The translations under genes were made by a program, and so were the position numbers. DNA of 64,000 bases, from NCBI RefSeq assembly GCF_001593385.1, contig NZ_LUVZ01000012.1, positions 310,001-374,000 of the forward strand, in the 5' to 3' direction. Of the stretch, positions 50,703 to 59,840 are shown in pieces. The notes under the pieces were generated by a model that saw only the letters and a list, made by a program, of their open reading frames with translations, was not told the origin of the DNA and did not search any database. Source of the DNA: Chryseobacterium cucumeris (GTDB lineage: Bacteria; Bacteroidota; Bacteroidia; Flavobacteriales; Weeksellaceae). The first letter of the stretch is position 1; every line of letters starts with the position of its first letter.

Positions 50703-52898
50703 TTATTTTGTAAACAACATTTCTCTGTATTTTGTCATCGGCCAAAGCTCATCGTCCACCATCATTTCCAGTGCGTCAGAAGCTTCTCTGATCGGATCGA
50801 ATAATGGTTTTACTTTATTACAATAGCTTTCTGCCTGTTTTTGGCTGTCTGAAATACCTTTGGCAGTTTCTCTGGCTTTTAGAAGTTCTTCAACCCCAAG
50901 TTTAATTTTAGAAACATTTTCAGAAATGCTTGTAATTAAACTCATTTGTTCTTTTGCCAAAGATTTGAACTCTTTATCACCAAAGATTTCTTTAAGACCT
51001 TTTACATTTTCAATTAATCTGTTCTGATAATTTAATGCGGAAGGAATGATGTGGTTTCTTGCGATATCTCCTAATACTCTTGATTCGATATCAATTACTG
51101 TAGAATATTTCTCTAGCTTGATTTCGTTTCTTGCTTCCACTTCTCTGTGGTTGAAAATTCCCATTTCTTCATACAGATCTAAGAACTTCTTATCCATTTC
51201 CTGTTTCAAAGCTTCAGGAGTGGTTTTGAGGTTGTTTAATCCTCTTTTCTTAGCTTCTTTCGCCCAGTCATCAGAATATCCGTCTCCTTCAAACATAATG
51301 TTTTTACACTGCTTGATGTATTCTCTCAATACGTTGAAGATGGCTTCGTCTTTCTTAAGACCTGTTTCAATTAAAGCATCCACTTCTTTCTTGAAATCAT
51401 TAAGCTGTTTTGCAGCAATAGTATTCATTACGGTCATGGACTCTGCGCAGTTTGCGGAAGAACCTACCGCTCTGATTTCAAATTTATTTCCTGTAAATGC
51501 AAATGGAGAAGTTCTGTTTCTGTCTGTGTTATCTAACAGGATTTCTGGAATCTTTCCGACTACATTTAATTTTAATTCTGTTTTTTCTTCCGGAGATAGT
51601 TTTCCGTTGGTTACTTTTTCAAGTTCTTCCAATACACTGAACAACTGGGTTCCGATAAATACGGAAATAATTGCAGGAGGAGCTTCGTTGGCACCAAGTC
51701 TGTGGTCATTGCTTGCAGAAGCAATACTTGCTCTTAAAAGGTCTGCATATTCGTGAACAGCTTTAATCGTGTTAACAAAGAATGTTAAGAACTGTAAGTT
51801 TTTCTTTGGATTCTTTCCAGGGCTTAAAAGGTTTTCACCAGTATCTGTTGCTAATGACCAGTTGTTGTGTTTTCCGCTTCCGTTTACTCCGGCAAATGGT
51901 TTTTCGTGGAAAAGAATGTGGAAGTGGTGTTTGTGAGCTACTCTTGCCATGATGTCCATCAACAGAGAGTTGTGGTCTACCGCAACGTTTACTTCTTCAA
52001 ACATTGGAGCAAGCTCAAACTGGTTAGGGGCAACCTCGTTGTGTCTTGTTGTTGCAGGAATTCCTAACTTCATACATTCGATTTCCAGCTCTTTCATGAA
52101 GTTCATTACTCTTGTAGGAATAGAACCAAAATAGTGGTCGTCCAATTGCTGCCCCTTTGCAGGAGAATGTCCTAATAAGGTCTTACCTGTTAATACAAGG
52201 TCAGGACGAGATTGGTATAATGCTGAATCAACAAGGAAATATTCCTGCTCCCAACCCAAAGTAGGAGTTACCTTCGTTACGTTTTTGTCAAAATACTGCA
52301 TTACGTTAGTCGCAGCCTCATCTACAGCATTCAAAGCTCTCAAAAGAGGTGCTTTGTAATCTAGTGTTTCTCCTGTATAAGAGATAAAGATGGAAGGAAT
52401 ACATAATGTAGTTCCCATAATGAATGCCGGAGACGTAGGATCCCAGGCTGTATAACCTCTTGCTTCAAAAGTATTTCTGATACCTCCGTTAGGGAAAGAC
52501 GATGCGTCTGGTTCCTGTTGGATAAGCATGTTTCCGCTGAATCTTTCAATTGCTCTTCCTCCTTCAATGGGTGTAAAGAAAGAATCGTGCTTTTCTGCAG
52601 TAGTACCTGTTAAAGGCTGGAACCAGTGCGTGTAGTGGGTTACCCCTTTGCTCATTGCCCAGTCTTTCATCGCTACAGCTACCTGATCTGCAATATGTCT
52701 CTGGATCTTAGTTCCTTTTTTAATCGCATCCATGATAGAACCGAATGCTTCTTTTGTTAAATATTCTCTCATGGTTTCTTCTGAGAAAACATTTTTACAG
52801 AATAGCTCTGATAATTTCGCAGGGATCTCAACAGAGTTGTCTTTTCTGAAATCCTTAAATGGAAGGGTTTCTAATGCTTTGAATCTTAAGGTTGACAT
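50703..52898 (-). CDS. glnN: Type III glutamine synthetase
   Basis: A 731-residue GSIII, the long form found in Bacteroidota and cyanobacteria, which makes glutamine from glutamate, ammonia and ATP. Typical segments: THWFQPLTGTTAEKHDSF, EQEYFLVD (metal ligands), FAGVNGSGKHNNWSL, NDHRLGANEAPPAI. Length fits GSIII rather than the 470-residue GSI. It is monocistronic with a -7 element upstream. Confidence 0.96.
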   Translation of the reverse strand: MSTLRFKALETLPFKDFRKDNSVEIPAKLSELFCKNVFSEETMREYLTKEAFGSIMDAIKKGTKIQRHIADQVAVAMKDWAMSKGVTHYTHWFQPLTGTTAEKHDSFFTPIEGGRAIERFSGNMLIQQEPDASSFPNGGIRNTFEARGYTAWDPTSPAFIMGTTLCIPSIFISYTGETLDYKAPLLRALNAVDEAATNVMQYFDKNVTKVTPTLGWEQEYFLVDSALYQSRPDLVLTGKTLLGHSPAKGQQLDDHYFGSIPTRVMNFMKELEIECMKLGIPATTRHNEVAPNQFELAPMFEEVNVAVDHNSLLMDIMARVAHKHHFHILFHEKPFAGVNGSGKHNNWSLATDTGENLLSPGKNPKKNLQFLTFFVNTIKAVHEYADLLRASIASASNDHRLGANEAPPAIISVFIGTQLFSVLEELEKVTNGKLSPEEKTELKLNVVGKIPEILLDNTDRNRTSPFAFTGNKFEIRAVGSSANCAESMTVMNTIAAKQLNDFKKEVDALIETGLKKDEAIFNVLREYIKQCKNIMFEGDGYSDDWAKEAKKRGLNNLKTTPEALKQEMDKKFLDLYEEMGIFNHREVEARNEIKLEKYSTVIDIESRVLGDIARNHIIPSALNYQNRLIENVKGLKEIFGDKEFKSLAKEQMSLITSISENVSKIKLGVEELLKARETAKGISDSQKQAESYCNKVKPLFDPIREASDALEMMVDDELWPMTKYREMLFTK

Positions 52899-53178
52899 AA
52901 TTGGGTTGATTTTTTACAGCGCAAATTTACAAAAAAAATGAATCAAAAATATTTTAACCCTAAAAATTTTAGGGGTGATCTGAAAATTTATATAATTTAA
53001 ACAATTGTTTGGTGTTTTTTAACAGGGGTGTTTGTTATTTAATATTTAAGATGTGAGAATTCGCGCCTGTTTTATAGATGTCAATGTAAATATACTGTAT
53101 ATTGTGCAAATTAAAATAATACGATGGGATTAAACGACTTGTTAAAAGACAGTTAAAATAAAGTGGGCAAAGATTTTG
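52899..53178. promoter_or_regulatory. Divergent glnN / 53.2-kb gene intergenic region
   Basis: About 300 bp with no supported gene: the glnN -7 element (52922-52929), AT-rich sequence with a run of TTTAA motifs, and the promoter of the rightward gene. Confidence 0.5.
52922..52929 (-). promoter_or_regulatory. -7 promoter element of glnN (TAAATTTG)
   Basis: Exact minus-strand TAnnTTTG match 23 bp before the ATG. Confidence 0.55.
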
Positions 53179-53186
53179 TATATTTG
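53179..53186 (+). promoter_or_regulatory. -7 promoter element (TATATTTG)
   Basis: Exact TAnnTTTG match 15 bp before the ATG at 53202; it lies inside the longer open frame and so decides the start. Confidence 0.6.
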
Positions 53187-53201
53187 TGTGAAATTTATTT
53201 T

Positions 53202-54893
53202 ATGACAAATTCTAGAGCAAGAGAAACCACAGAGGCTATTGAAAGACTATATATCTCTATGAGACACCTATTTTATAGAGGATTTTTCAAGCCGGGCGGA
53301 GTTTCAGGAGAAAGTATCAGAAGTTTGTTGAAGACCATCAATCCCGAAATTTATGGAACCATGAATATTCCAAGTAAATTGGAACTTGACGGTTTGATGT
53401 ATGTACTGGACAGACTTCCGGAAGGAATTGAAGAATGTGCTTTTATTCATCTTACATCTGATGAAGGGTTTGATAAAGGAAGTTTCGAACCCATTGTTCC
53501 GAAGAAAAGAAGAAGAAACTGTTATAGAATAGACGAACACCAGATGAATATTGAGGTTCTTTTGGGCCGTTCCGAAATTTATGATATTCTTACCCACCTT
53601 ACCTTCCTTTTTATAGAAGCTGACAAAGTCCGTAATCTGGCATTTATCCAGGATGAAAACTGGAAGCCGACACGTGCCTTCAAAATTATTGAAGAAGTGG
53701 TAAAAGGTGAAAAGAAATACAGCAGAAAAGAAAAAGAAGTAGCACTTATTCATCTTTCTTCTTTAATAGGAAGATCTTTTGATGAGACTTTAAGAGCTTA
53801 TAATACTTTTGGTGATGATCATAATCCTGACCGTCTGTTCAAAATCATTTACAACTTAGCAAAAGTAAGTCTTGATGATGCAAAAGGAAGCAGAGAAAGA
53901 GAGATTCATTTCAGTTCTATATTAAAAGAAAGAGTAGGTCACCACTATTTTGGAGAAAAATGGGCGAACAAAGTGAAAGAGGTTTTATTTGAAAATGATC
54001 TTCATATGCGTCCGTTACATATTATTTCAGCCAACATGCACTCGGTGAAAAATATGCTGTATGCCAATAATGCCCTTAAAAAGAAGCAGCACCACGAGGT
54101 GGATTATAAACTGTATGAAGAGATCTCCAACAAGAAAGAACTTCGTGATAAAGTTTTAAAATATGCTTTGGATGAAGGGATGATCCATATTGCAGATAAG
54201 AGTGGAAGTAATATTGATGTACAGATCATAGACCTCAGCAAAACAGACCTGAAAAATACGCCATTTGCAGACTGCAAGTTCGGAGGAGATGATGTGGTAA
54301 TGGTTTTTGACTACGCATTCGGAGAGCAGGCTTTTGAAGTAATGGATGAATTGCTTCGTCCTTTTGAACATAAAGGAGAAGTGTATATGATGCATGTAAA
54401 ATCGGTTTCTATTATGGGTAAAGCGGGTATTCTTACCGGAGAAAAAGGAGATATCATGATTCCTACTTCTCATATCTTTGAAGGAACAGCAGATAACTAT
54501 CCTTTTGAAAATGCTTTAAAACTGGAAGATTTTAAAGATGATGAATTAAAAGCTTTTGAAGGACCAATGATTACAGTATTGGGAACCTCTCTACAGAATA
54601 AAGATATCCTTTCCTATTTTATGAATACTTCATGGAAAGCTATTGGTCTTGAAATGGAAGGAGCACATTACCAGAAAGCCATTCAGGTAGCATCTAAAAT
54701 CAGGCACCATATTTCACCGGATCTGTTTGTCATGTATGCCTATTATGCATCGGATAATCCGTTGGAAACAGGAAGTACATTATCTTCAGGAGGGTTGGGT
54801 CTTACAGGGGTGAAACCAACGTATCTGATTACTTTAAGAATCCTTGAAAAGATTTTAAGAAGCGGTAAAAAAGAAGCTTCTGCTAAAAAATAA
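53202..54893 (+). CDS. Uncharacterised protein with nucleoside-phosphorylase-like C-terminus
   Basis: A 563-residue soluble protein (MTNSRARETTEAIERLY start). Residues 1 to about 340 are helical with no recognised motif (YISMRHLFYRGFFKPGG, HHYFGEKWANKVKEVLF). The last 200 residues look like the nucleoside phosphorylase/hydrolase fold: VMVFDYAFGEQAFEVMDELL, MGKAGILTGEKGDIMIPT, and the substrate-motif-like GLEMEGAHY, then YASDNPLETGST. The EMEGA motif binds ribose in MTA/SAH nucleosidases and AMP nucleosidase. The family is, I believe, confined to Bacteroidota (perhaps DUF6909). No partner gene is visible; a terminator follows. Confidence 0.75.
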   Translation: MTNSRARETTEAIERLYISMRHLFYRGFFKPGGVSGESIRSLLKTINPEIYGTMNIPSKLELDGLMYVLDRLPEGIEECAFIHLTSDEGFDKGSFEPIVPKKRRRNCYRIDEHQMNIEVLLGRSEIYDILTHLTFLFIEADKVRNLAFIQDENWKPTRAFKIIEEVVKGEKKYSRKEKEVALIHLSSLIGRSFDETLRAYNTFGDDHNPDRLFKIIYNLAKVSLDDAKGSREREIHFSSILKERVGHHYFGEKWANKVKEVLFENDLHMRPLHIISANMHSVKNMLYANNALKKKQHHEVDYKLYEEISNKKELRDKVLKYALDEGMIHIADKSGSNIDVQIIDLSKTDLKNTPFADCKFGGDDVVMVFDYAFGEQAFEVMDELLRPFEHKGEVYMMHVKSVSIMGKAGILTGEKGDIMIPTSHIFEGTADNYPFENALKLEDFKDDELKAFEGPMITVLGTSLQNKDILSYFMNTSWKAIGLEMEGAHYQKAIQVASKIRHHISPDLFVMYAYYASDNPLETGSTLSSGGLGLTGVKPTYLITLRILEKILRSGKKEASAKK

Positions 54894-54917
54894 TTGTAAT
54901 TCAATCATTATAATATT

Positions 54918-54950
54918 AACCTCAGATACTTTTGTATTTGAGGTTTTTTT
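54918..54950 (+). terminator. Terminator
   Basis: AACCTCAgATAC pairs with GTATtTGAGGTT around TTTT, followed by a T run. Confidence 0.85.
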
Positions 54951-55087
54951 GTAATTAGTTAAACACGAATGTCACAAATGTATTTGCACAAATTGCACTA
55001 TTTTATTGTGTTTAAAATAGTGATTTTCACTGGTAATATTTGTGTTTAAATAAAAACTTATCTTTAGGAAACATAAATAAAATATCC

Positions 55088-55558
55088 ATGAGCTCAGTTT
55101 CACAACTTGCCAAAAGATTCAGAGAAGTACTGCTTGACGGTTTCTGGATCGCCAATACCAATTTTAAAGATCAGCTTTCAGAGGTGAGCTGGGAACAGGC
55201 GGTAACAAAAGTAGATGCTTTAAATACCATTGCGATGCTCACTTTTCACATTGATTATTATATTGCAGGAATTGTCAATGTCTTTGAAGGAGGAGATCTT
55301 GAGATTAAAGATAAATTCAGTTTTGATATTCCTTCCATAGAATCTCAGCAACAATGGGAAGACTTGCTGAGTAAACTCTGGACGGATTCTGAAAGGTTTG
55401 CCGCATTATTGGAACAAATGCCGGATTCCCAACTTGATGAGGTTTTCGTTGATGAAAAATATGGAACTTACCGAAGAAATATCGACGGAATGATTGAGCA
55501 TAGCTACTATCACCTGGGCCAGATTACTTTAATTAAAAAACTGTTGAAAAGCCGATAA
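55088..55558 (+). CDS. DinB-like / DUF1572 family protein
   Basis: A 156-residue four-helix protein of the DinB/YfiT metalloenzyme superfamily. The candidate metal histidines lie in LTFHIDYY and in MIEHSYYHLGQITLIKKLL, the usual end of these proteins. Members include thiol transferases, but many are uncharacterised. The start MSSVSQLAKRF at 55088 is preferred; the 16 extra residues of the longer frame overlap a TATCTTTA near-match to the -7 element. Single gene. Confidence 0.85.
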   Translation: MSSVSQLAKRFREVLLDGFWIANTNFKDQLSEVSWEQAVTKVDALNTIAMLTFHIDYYIAGIVNVFEGGDLEIKDKFSFDIPSIESQQQWEDLLSKLWTDSERFAALLEQMPDSQLDEVFVDEKYGTYRRNIDGMIEHSYYHLGQITLIKKLLKSR

Positions 55559-55561
55559 AGT

Positions 55562-55594
55562 ATCCTTGTCAAGGTCTAAAACCTTGACAAGGAT
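55562..55594. repeat. Perfect inverted repeat with 14-bp arms after dinB-like gene
   Basis: Arms ATCCTTGTCAAGGT (55562-55575) and ACCTTGACAAGGAT (55581-55594) around CTAAA. No T run follows, so it resembles a dispersed palindromic element more than an intrinsic terminator. The arms themselves contain the shorter palindrome CCTTGnCAAGG. Confidence 0.75.
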
Positions 55595-55735
55595 CACAAA
55601 TAAGGTTAAAAAAAGAATTTAACCACCCGAAATAAAATCCATCTAAAACCATAACAAACAGGATAAGACCTCAGAATAACTCCTATTTGAGGTTCTTAGT
55701 TAAATTACCTACCTTTAGAAAAAATAAAATTTTAA

Positions 55736-57574
55736 ATGAGAAAATCGGCTGCAATCATTTTTGCGTTTATCATTTCACAATTTCAGGCTCAGCAAGGAGC
55801 TTATTATCAGCAGACTGCGAAGTACAAGATGGATATTGATGTTAATGCTGAAAAATTTACCTATCAGGGAAAACAAACTTTAGAATACACCAACAATTCG
55901 CCGGATGAGCTGAATGTGGTTTATTTCCATTTATACTGGAATGCTTTCAAACCTAATTCCATGATGGATCAGAGAGTAGCTTCACAGGGAAAAAATGGTG
56001 ATGGGAGACTTCAGAAAGACGGTATTTCAAGACTCGCTTCCATTCCAAAAGACCAGGAAGGAGCTCAGAACATTCACTGGATTAAACAAAATGGGAAAGA
56101 GCTGAAATTTGAAGTTCAGGAAACCATTATGAAAGTGTATCTGGCAGAACCTATCAAGCCTAATTCTACGACTACCTTTACAATGGATTGGGATGCTGTG
56201 ATTCCTATGCAGATCAGAAGAAGCGGAAGAAACAACAGAGAAGGAGTAGACATGACCATGACGCAGTGGTATCCGAAAATTGCTGAATACGATTATGATG
56301 GCTGGGCCACTTTCGATTATCTGGGAAGAGAATTTCATGCGCCGTTCTCCGATTTTGATGTTACTATTAAGATTAATAAAGATTATGTAGTAGGAGCAGG
56401 AGGAATTCTGGAGAACCCTTCAGAAGTGAAAGGCTATGATGCCAATGCAAAAATAAAAACAGAAAAAGATAAAAAGGCAATCTGGAAATGGACGGCAAAA
56501 AACATCCTTGATTTCGCATGGAGTGCAGACAGAGATTATTCTGTAGAAAGCTTTAATGTTCCGGAAGGTCCGAAAGTATATCTGGTGTATCAGAAAAATG
56601 ATAAAACGACAGCATGGGGTGAATCTCAGCCTTATATTACGAAATATTTCCAGATCATGAATGCTCATTTCGGAAAATATGTATATCCTACCTATGCCTT
56701 TATTCAAGGGGGAGACGGCGGAATGGAGTACGGGATGTGTACAATGATTTTAGGAGAAGCTAAAAGTGTTAAAGATTTGATGGGATTAATGGCTCACGAA
56801 GGATCTCACTCATGGTATCAGCAGATGCTTGCCACTAACGAATCTGTACGTCCGTGGATGGATGAAGGTTTTACAAGCTATGCGGAAGGCTATACCATGT
56901 ATCAGTTATTCCCTGAAGATCTTCCGAATCCTTTTGTTGAAAGATTGGATGCCTACAGAAAATTTGTTAAGAAAGGAATTGAAGAGCCAGCTGTTTGGTT
57001 AGGTGATCACCATGATAACGGGACGTCTTACACATTTGCATCTTATGTAAAAGGTGAGTTATACCTGGTGCAGCTTGGATATATTATGGGAGAGCAGAAT
57101 CTTGCCGAAACCTTAAAGCAATATTATGACCAGTGGAGTATGAAGCATCCTTCAGACAGGGACTTCCTTCACATTGCACAGAAAGTTTCAGGAATGGATC
57201 TGAAATGGTTCCATAACTACTGGATCAATACGACAAAAACTATCGATTACGGAATTAAGGATGTAAAATACGATGCAAAATCTACTACCATTACCTTAGT
57301 CAATAATGGCCAGGTTCCAATGCCAATTGATTTTGGCGTAATGACAACCGATAAGAAGATCGTTACGTATCAGATTCCAATGAATATGACTCATACATGG
57401 AAAGAAAAGGATGCGTATGGTGAGTTTAAAACAATGCCTTACTGGCCTTGGACTCAGAAAGAATATACGCTTACCATTCCTTACACAAAATCTCAATTAT
57501 CTGTCCTGGGAATTGATTTCAGCCAGAGAATTGCAGATGTGAATATGGAAAATAACTTTGTTGAAGTGAAATAA
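55736..57574 (+). CDS. M1-family (gluzincin) metallopeptidase
   Basis: A 612-residue secreted aminopeptidase-like enzyme. Signal peptide (about 18 residues), an N-terminal beta domain (YTNNSPDELNVVYFHLYWNAF), then the thermolysin-like domain with HEGSH (His354, Glu355, His358) and the third ligand Glu377 in WMDEGFTSY, the exact HExxH-x18-E spacing of M1. GGDGGMEYGMCTMI corresponds to the GxMEN substrate-binding motif. It is monocistronic with a shared terminator. Confidence 0.93.
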   Translation: MRKSAAIIFAFIISQFQAQQGAYYQQTAKYKMDIDVNAEKFTYQGKQTLEYTNNSPDELNVVYFHLYWNAFKPNSMMDQRVASQGKNGDGRLQKDGISRLASIPKDQEGAQNIHWIKQNGKELKFEVQETIMKVYLAEPIKPNSTTTFTMDWDAVIPMQIRRSGRNNREGVDMTMTQWYPKIAEYDYDGWATFDYLGREFHAPFSDFDVTIKINKDYVVGAGGILENPSEVKGYDANAKIKTEKDKKAIWKWTAKNILDFAWSADRDYSVESFNVPEGPKVYLVYQKNDKTTAWGESQPYITKYFQIMNAHFGKYVYPTYAFIQGGDGGMEYGMCTMILGEAKSVKDLMGLMAHEGSHSWYQQMLATNESVRPWMDEGFTSYAEGYTMYQLFPEDLPNPFVERLDAYRKFVKKGIEEPAVWLGDHHDNGTSYTFASYVKGELYLVQLGYIMGEQNLAETLKQYYDQWSMKHPSDRDFLHIAQKVSGMDLKWFHNYWINTTKTIDYGIKDVKYDAKSTTITLVNNGQVPMPIDFGVMTTDKKIVTYQIPMNMTHTWKEKDAYGEFKTMPYWPWTQKEYTLTIPYTKSQLSVLGIDFSQRIADVNMENNFVEVK

Positions 57575-57592
57575 CAATAGACATATACAACG

Positions 57593-57622
57593 AAAAAACC
57601 ACAGATGAATCTGTGGTTTTTT
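57593..57622. terminator. Bidirectional terminator
   Basis: 14-bp perfect arms (AAAAAACCACAGAT and its complement), 2-nt loop, between convergent genes. Confidence 0.9.
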
Positions 57623-58225
57623 TTATTTTATTCCAAATTGCTGTACCATCCAGTGATTGGGATGATTTTGAGTAAGATCCTTCCGCAAATTTTCATCTTT
57701 GGTATTTAAATAACTGTATACCTTTAAAGGAACAGAATCCGGATATTCTTTTAAGCCGCTGGCCACCGTCATTTGTGCTTCTTCTTTTTTTGAGCCGCTA
57801 TCTAAAGCCTCTGCTTTAAAAATGTAAATGATTGCCGGGAGCTTTCCATATACTTCCTTTGTTTCGCTTTCCAGAAGATGCATAGTTTCTATCTGAAACA
57901 CCGGATTGGGGCTTTTTCCTTCTGCTAAGGCCTGGCTGATATGCTGCTGATACATCAAAAAAAGATAAAGCAGGTGTATATTCTTGGTATTTGAATCAGA
58001 AACTGCTTTTTGAAGTTTGTGGGTAAACTCGGGAGTCATTTCATCATTGTCAGCCTGAAGATTTTTTTGATAAAACTCATCCATCAGATCATAAACTGTT
58101 TTATCCTGAGTATCAATTTTCGACTGACTCTTTATTTTTTGTAAAATGCTTGCCATTGAATTGCCGGATTGCGCAAAAATGGTGACGCTGAGGCATAGTA
58201 AAGTACCGAAGATCAGTTTTTTCAT
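57623..58225 (-). CDS. Hypothetical secreted protein
   Basis: A 200-residue exported protein: signal peptide (KKLIFGTLLCLSVTIFAQ), then all-helical sequence with TPR-like features (LLYLFLMYQQHISQALAEG, EAQMTVASGLKEYPDSVPLKVYSYL). No named family recognised. It stands alone, convergent with the M1 peptidase. Confidence 0.7.
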   Translation of the reverse strand: MKKLIFGTLLCLSVTIFAQSGNSMASILQKIKSQSKIDTQDKTVYDLMDEFYQKNLQADNDEMTPEFTHKLQKAVSDSNTKNIHLLYLFLMYQQHISQALAEGKSPNPVFQIETMHLLESETKEVYGKLPAIIYIFKAEALDSGSKKEEAQMTVASGLKEYPDSVPLKVYSYLNTKDENLRKDLTQNHPNHWMVQQFGIK

Positions 58226-58410
58226 GAGTTAATCAGAATAATTATAATGTGTTATTAAATATAGTGATTTGTTCTCAGGAAAGAAAAAATAAGTGTGTCA
58301 TTGTAATTTAGTTTGATAATGACGGGTTCTTTTTCTTAAAATTATTAAATTTATTGCCTCAAAATCAAGCGGAAATTTCAATTATATATCATGAATTTCT
58401 TCTGAAAAAT

Positions 58411-59175
58411 ATGTCAATGAATTCAATCGTAATAAACGTAGGAAACAGCAATATCAGATTCGGTCTTTTCAATGGCGATAATTGTGATATTTCGTGGGTC
58501 ATCAATACAAAACCTTACAGAACAGCAGATGAACTTTATGTACAGATGCTGATGCTCTATCAGACCTATAAAATTGATCCTAAAGAGATTGATAAGGTAA
58601 TTATCGGATCCGTAGTACCTCAGCTTACCAAAGTAATGAGCTCCGGGATCAAAAAAATTCATGGAACAAATCCTGTGATTGTTGACAGAAATACACCTTC
58701 CGGAGTACAGGCTAAATCTAAGCAGATGGGAACCGATATCTATGCAAACCTGGTGGCTGCACACAATCTGTACCCGGACAGAAAGAAGATTGTCATAGAT
58801 TTCGGAACAGCACTTACCGCAAGCTGTGTAGCAGAAACAGGGGAAACTTTAGGAGTAATTATCGCTCCGGGAATTGTAACGTCTCTGAATTCACTGATTA
58901 ACCAGACCGCACAGCTTCCGGATATCGAACTGAAGAAACCAAAATCTGTTTTGGGACTGGATACGGTAACCTGTATGCAAAGTGGTATGGTATATGGTTT
59001 TCTCGGTATGGTGGAAGGCTTTGTCAGCCGTATCAACGAAGAAGTGAACGATGATTGTTTTGTAGTGGCAACAGGAGGAGTTTCCCATGTCTATAAACCT
59101 CTGACGGATAAGATTCATGTGATGGACAGGCTCCATACCTTGAAAGGTCTTTATTTCCTCGGAAAAGATTTATAA
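58411..59175 (+). CDS. coaX: Type III pantothenate kinase
   Basis: A 254-residue CoaX (ASKHA fold) that phosphorylates pantothenate in CoA synthesis. VIDFGTALTASCV is the phosphate-2 motif; MGTDIYANLVAAH matches the catalytic GADR/NLVAA region, and VLGLDTVTCMQSGMVYGFLGMVEG the dimer/pantothenate region. The first phosphate motif reads VINVGNSN, with Asn9 where the family normally has Asp and Ser for Thr. The longer frame begins with TTG at 58354; the ATG at 58411 (or 58417) fits the family start. Confidence 0.88.
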   Translation: MSMNSIVINVGNSNIRFGLFNGDNCDISWVINTKPYRTADELYVQMLMLYQTYKIDPKEIDKVIIGSVVPQLTKVMSSGIKKIHGTNPVIVDRNTPSGVQAKSKQMGTDIYANLVAAHNLYPDRKKIVIDFGTALTASCVAETGETLGVIIAPGIVTSLNSLINQTAQLPDIELKKPKSVLGLDTVTCMQSGMVYGFLGMVEGFVSRINEEVNDDCFVVATGGVSHVYKPLTDKIHVMDRLHTLKGLYFLGKDL

Positions 59176-59243
59176 ATTTAAATGATTAAGGTTGAGGTTG
59201 AATCCAGCTGATACTTTAGTTCCTCAATCTTACAATTAATATA

Positions 59244-59771
59244 ATGGAAAAATTTCCCGTACTACAAACCGAAAGACTGATCCTTTCACAGCTGGAAGAA
59301 AAGGATATCCCTTTTATCGTTGAACTTCTTCAGCATAGGATTTTTTCTGACCTTACTTCCAATATTCCTTATCCATACGTGGAAAATGATGCCAGATCCT
59401 GGGTGGAAATGTCAAAAGAGGCTTTTGAAAATAACACAGGGTATACGTTTGCTATCCGGAATAAAGAGGGGCAAATCATAGGAGCTATCGGGCTGCATGA
59501 CAGAGATGATGATAAAGCTGAACTTGGCTACTGGATAGGAATTCCTTACTGGAACAAAGGGTATGTAACCGAGGCTGCAAAAGCAATAATAGATTTTGGC
59601 TTTAATGAATTGAAGCTGAATAAAATTTTTGCTACTCATTTTCCCCACAATCCTGCTTCCGGAAGAATTATGGAGAAAGCAGGAATGGAGCAGGAGGCTG
59701 TTCTGATAAAAGAAGTGAAAAAGGACGGAGAATATTTTGATCTGGTGAGATATTGTATCTTAAAAGACTAA
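59244..59771 (+). CDS. GNAT-family N-acetyltransferase (RimJ/RimL-like)
   Basis: A 175-residue acetyltransferase. TERLILSQLEEKD is the usual start; the acetyl-CoA loop is in WIGIPYWNKGYVTEAAKAII, and NPASGRIMEKAGMEQEA is the conserved C-terminal motif of this branch. Acceptor unknown. It follows coaX by 68 bp and may share its transcript. Confidence 0.9.
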   Translation: MEKFPVLQTERLILSQLEEKDIPFIVELLQHRIFSDLTSNIPYPYVENDARSWVEMSKEAFENNTGYTFAIRNKEGQIIGAIGLHDRDDDKAELGYWIGIPYWNKGYVTEAAKAIIDFGFNELKLNKIFATHFPHNPASGRIMEKAGMEQEAVLIKEVKKDGEYFDLVRYCILKD

Positions 59772-59798
59772 ACAGATCGTCTTACTATTTATAAAATT

Positions 59799-59832
59799 AA
59801 AAGCCGGAGAATATCAATATCCTCCGGCTTTT
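59799..59832. terminator. Bidirectional terminator
   Basis: AAAAGCCGGAG and CTCCGGCTTTT arms between convergent genes. Confidence 0.88.
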
Positions 59833-59840
59833 GTCTTTAA

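Noticed and set aside
51046..51756. Plus-strand frame of 236 codons opposite glnN
   Set aside because: Complete overlap with the conserved glutamine synthetase coding sequence.
53163..53201. Longer start for the 53.2-kb gene
   Set aside because: The -7 element TATATTTG lies inside the extension, so it would not be transcribed.
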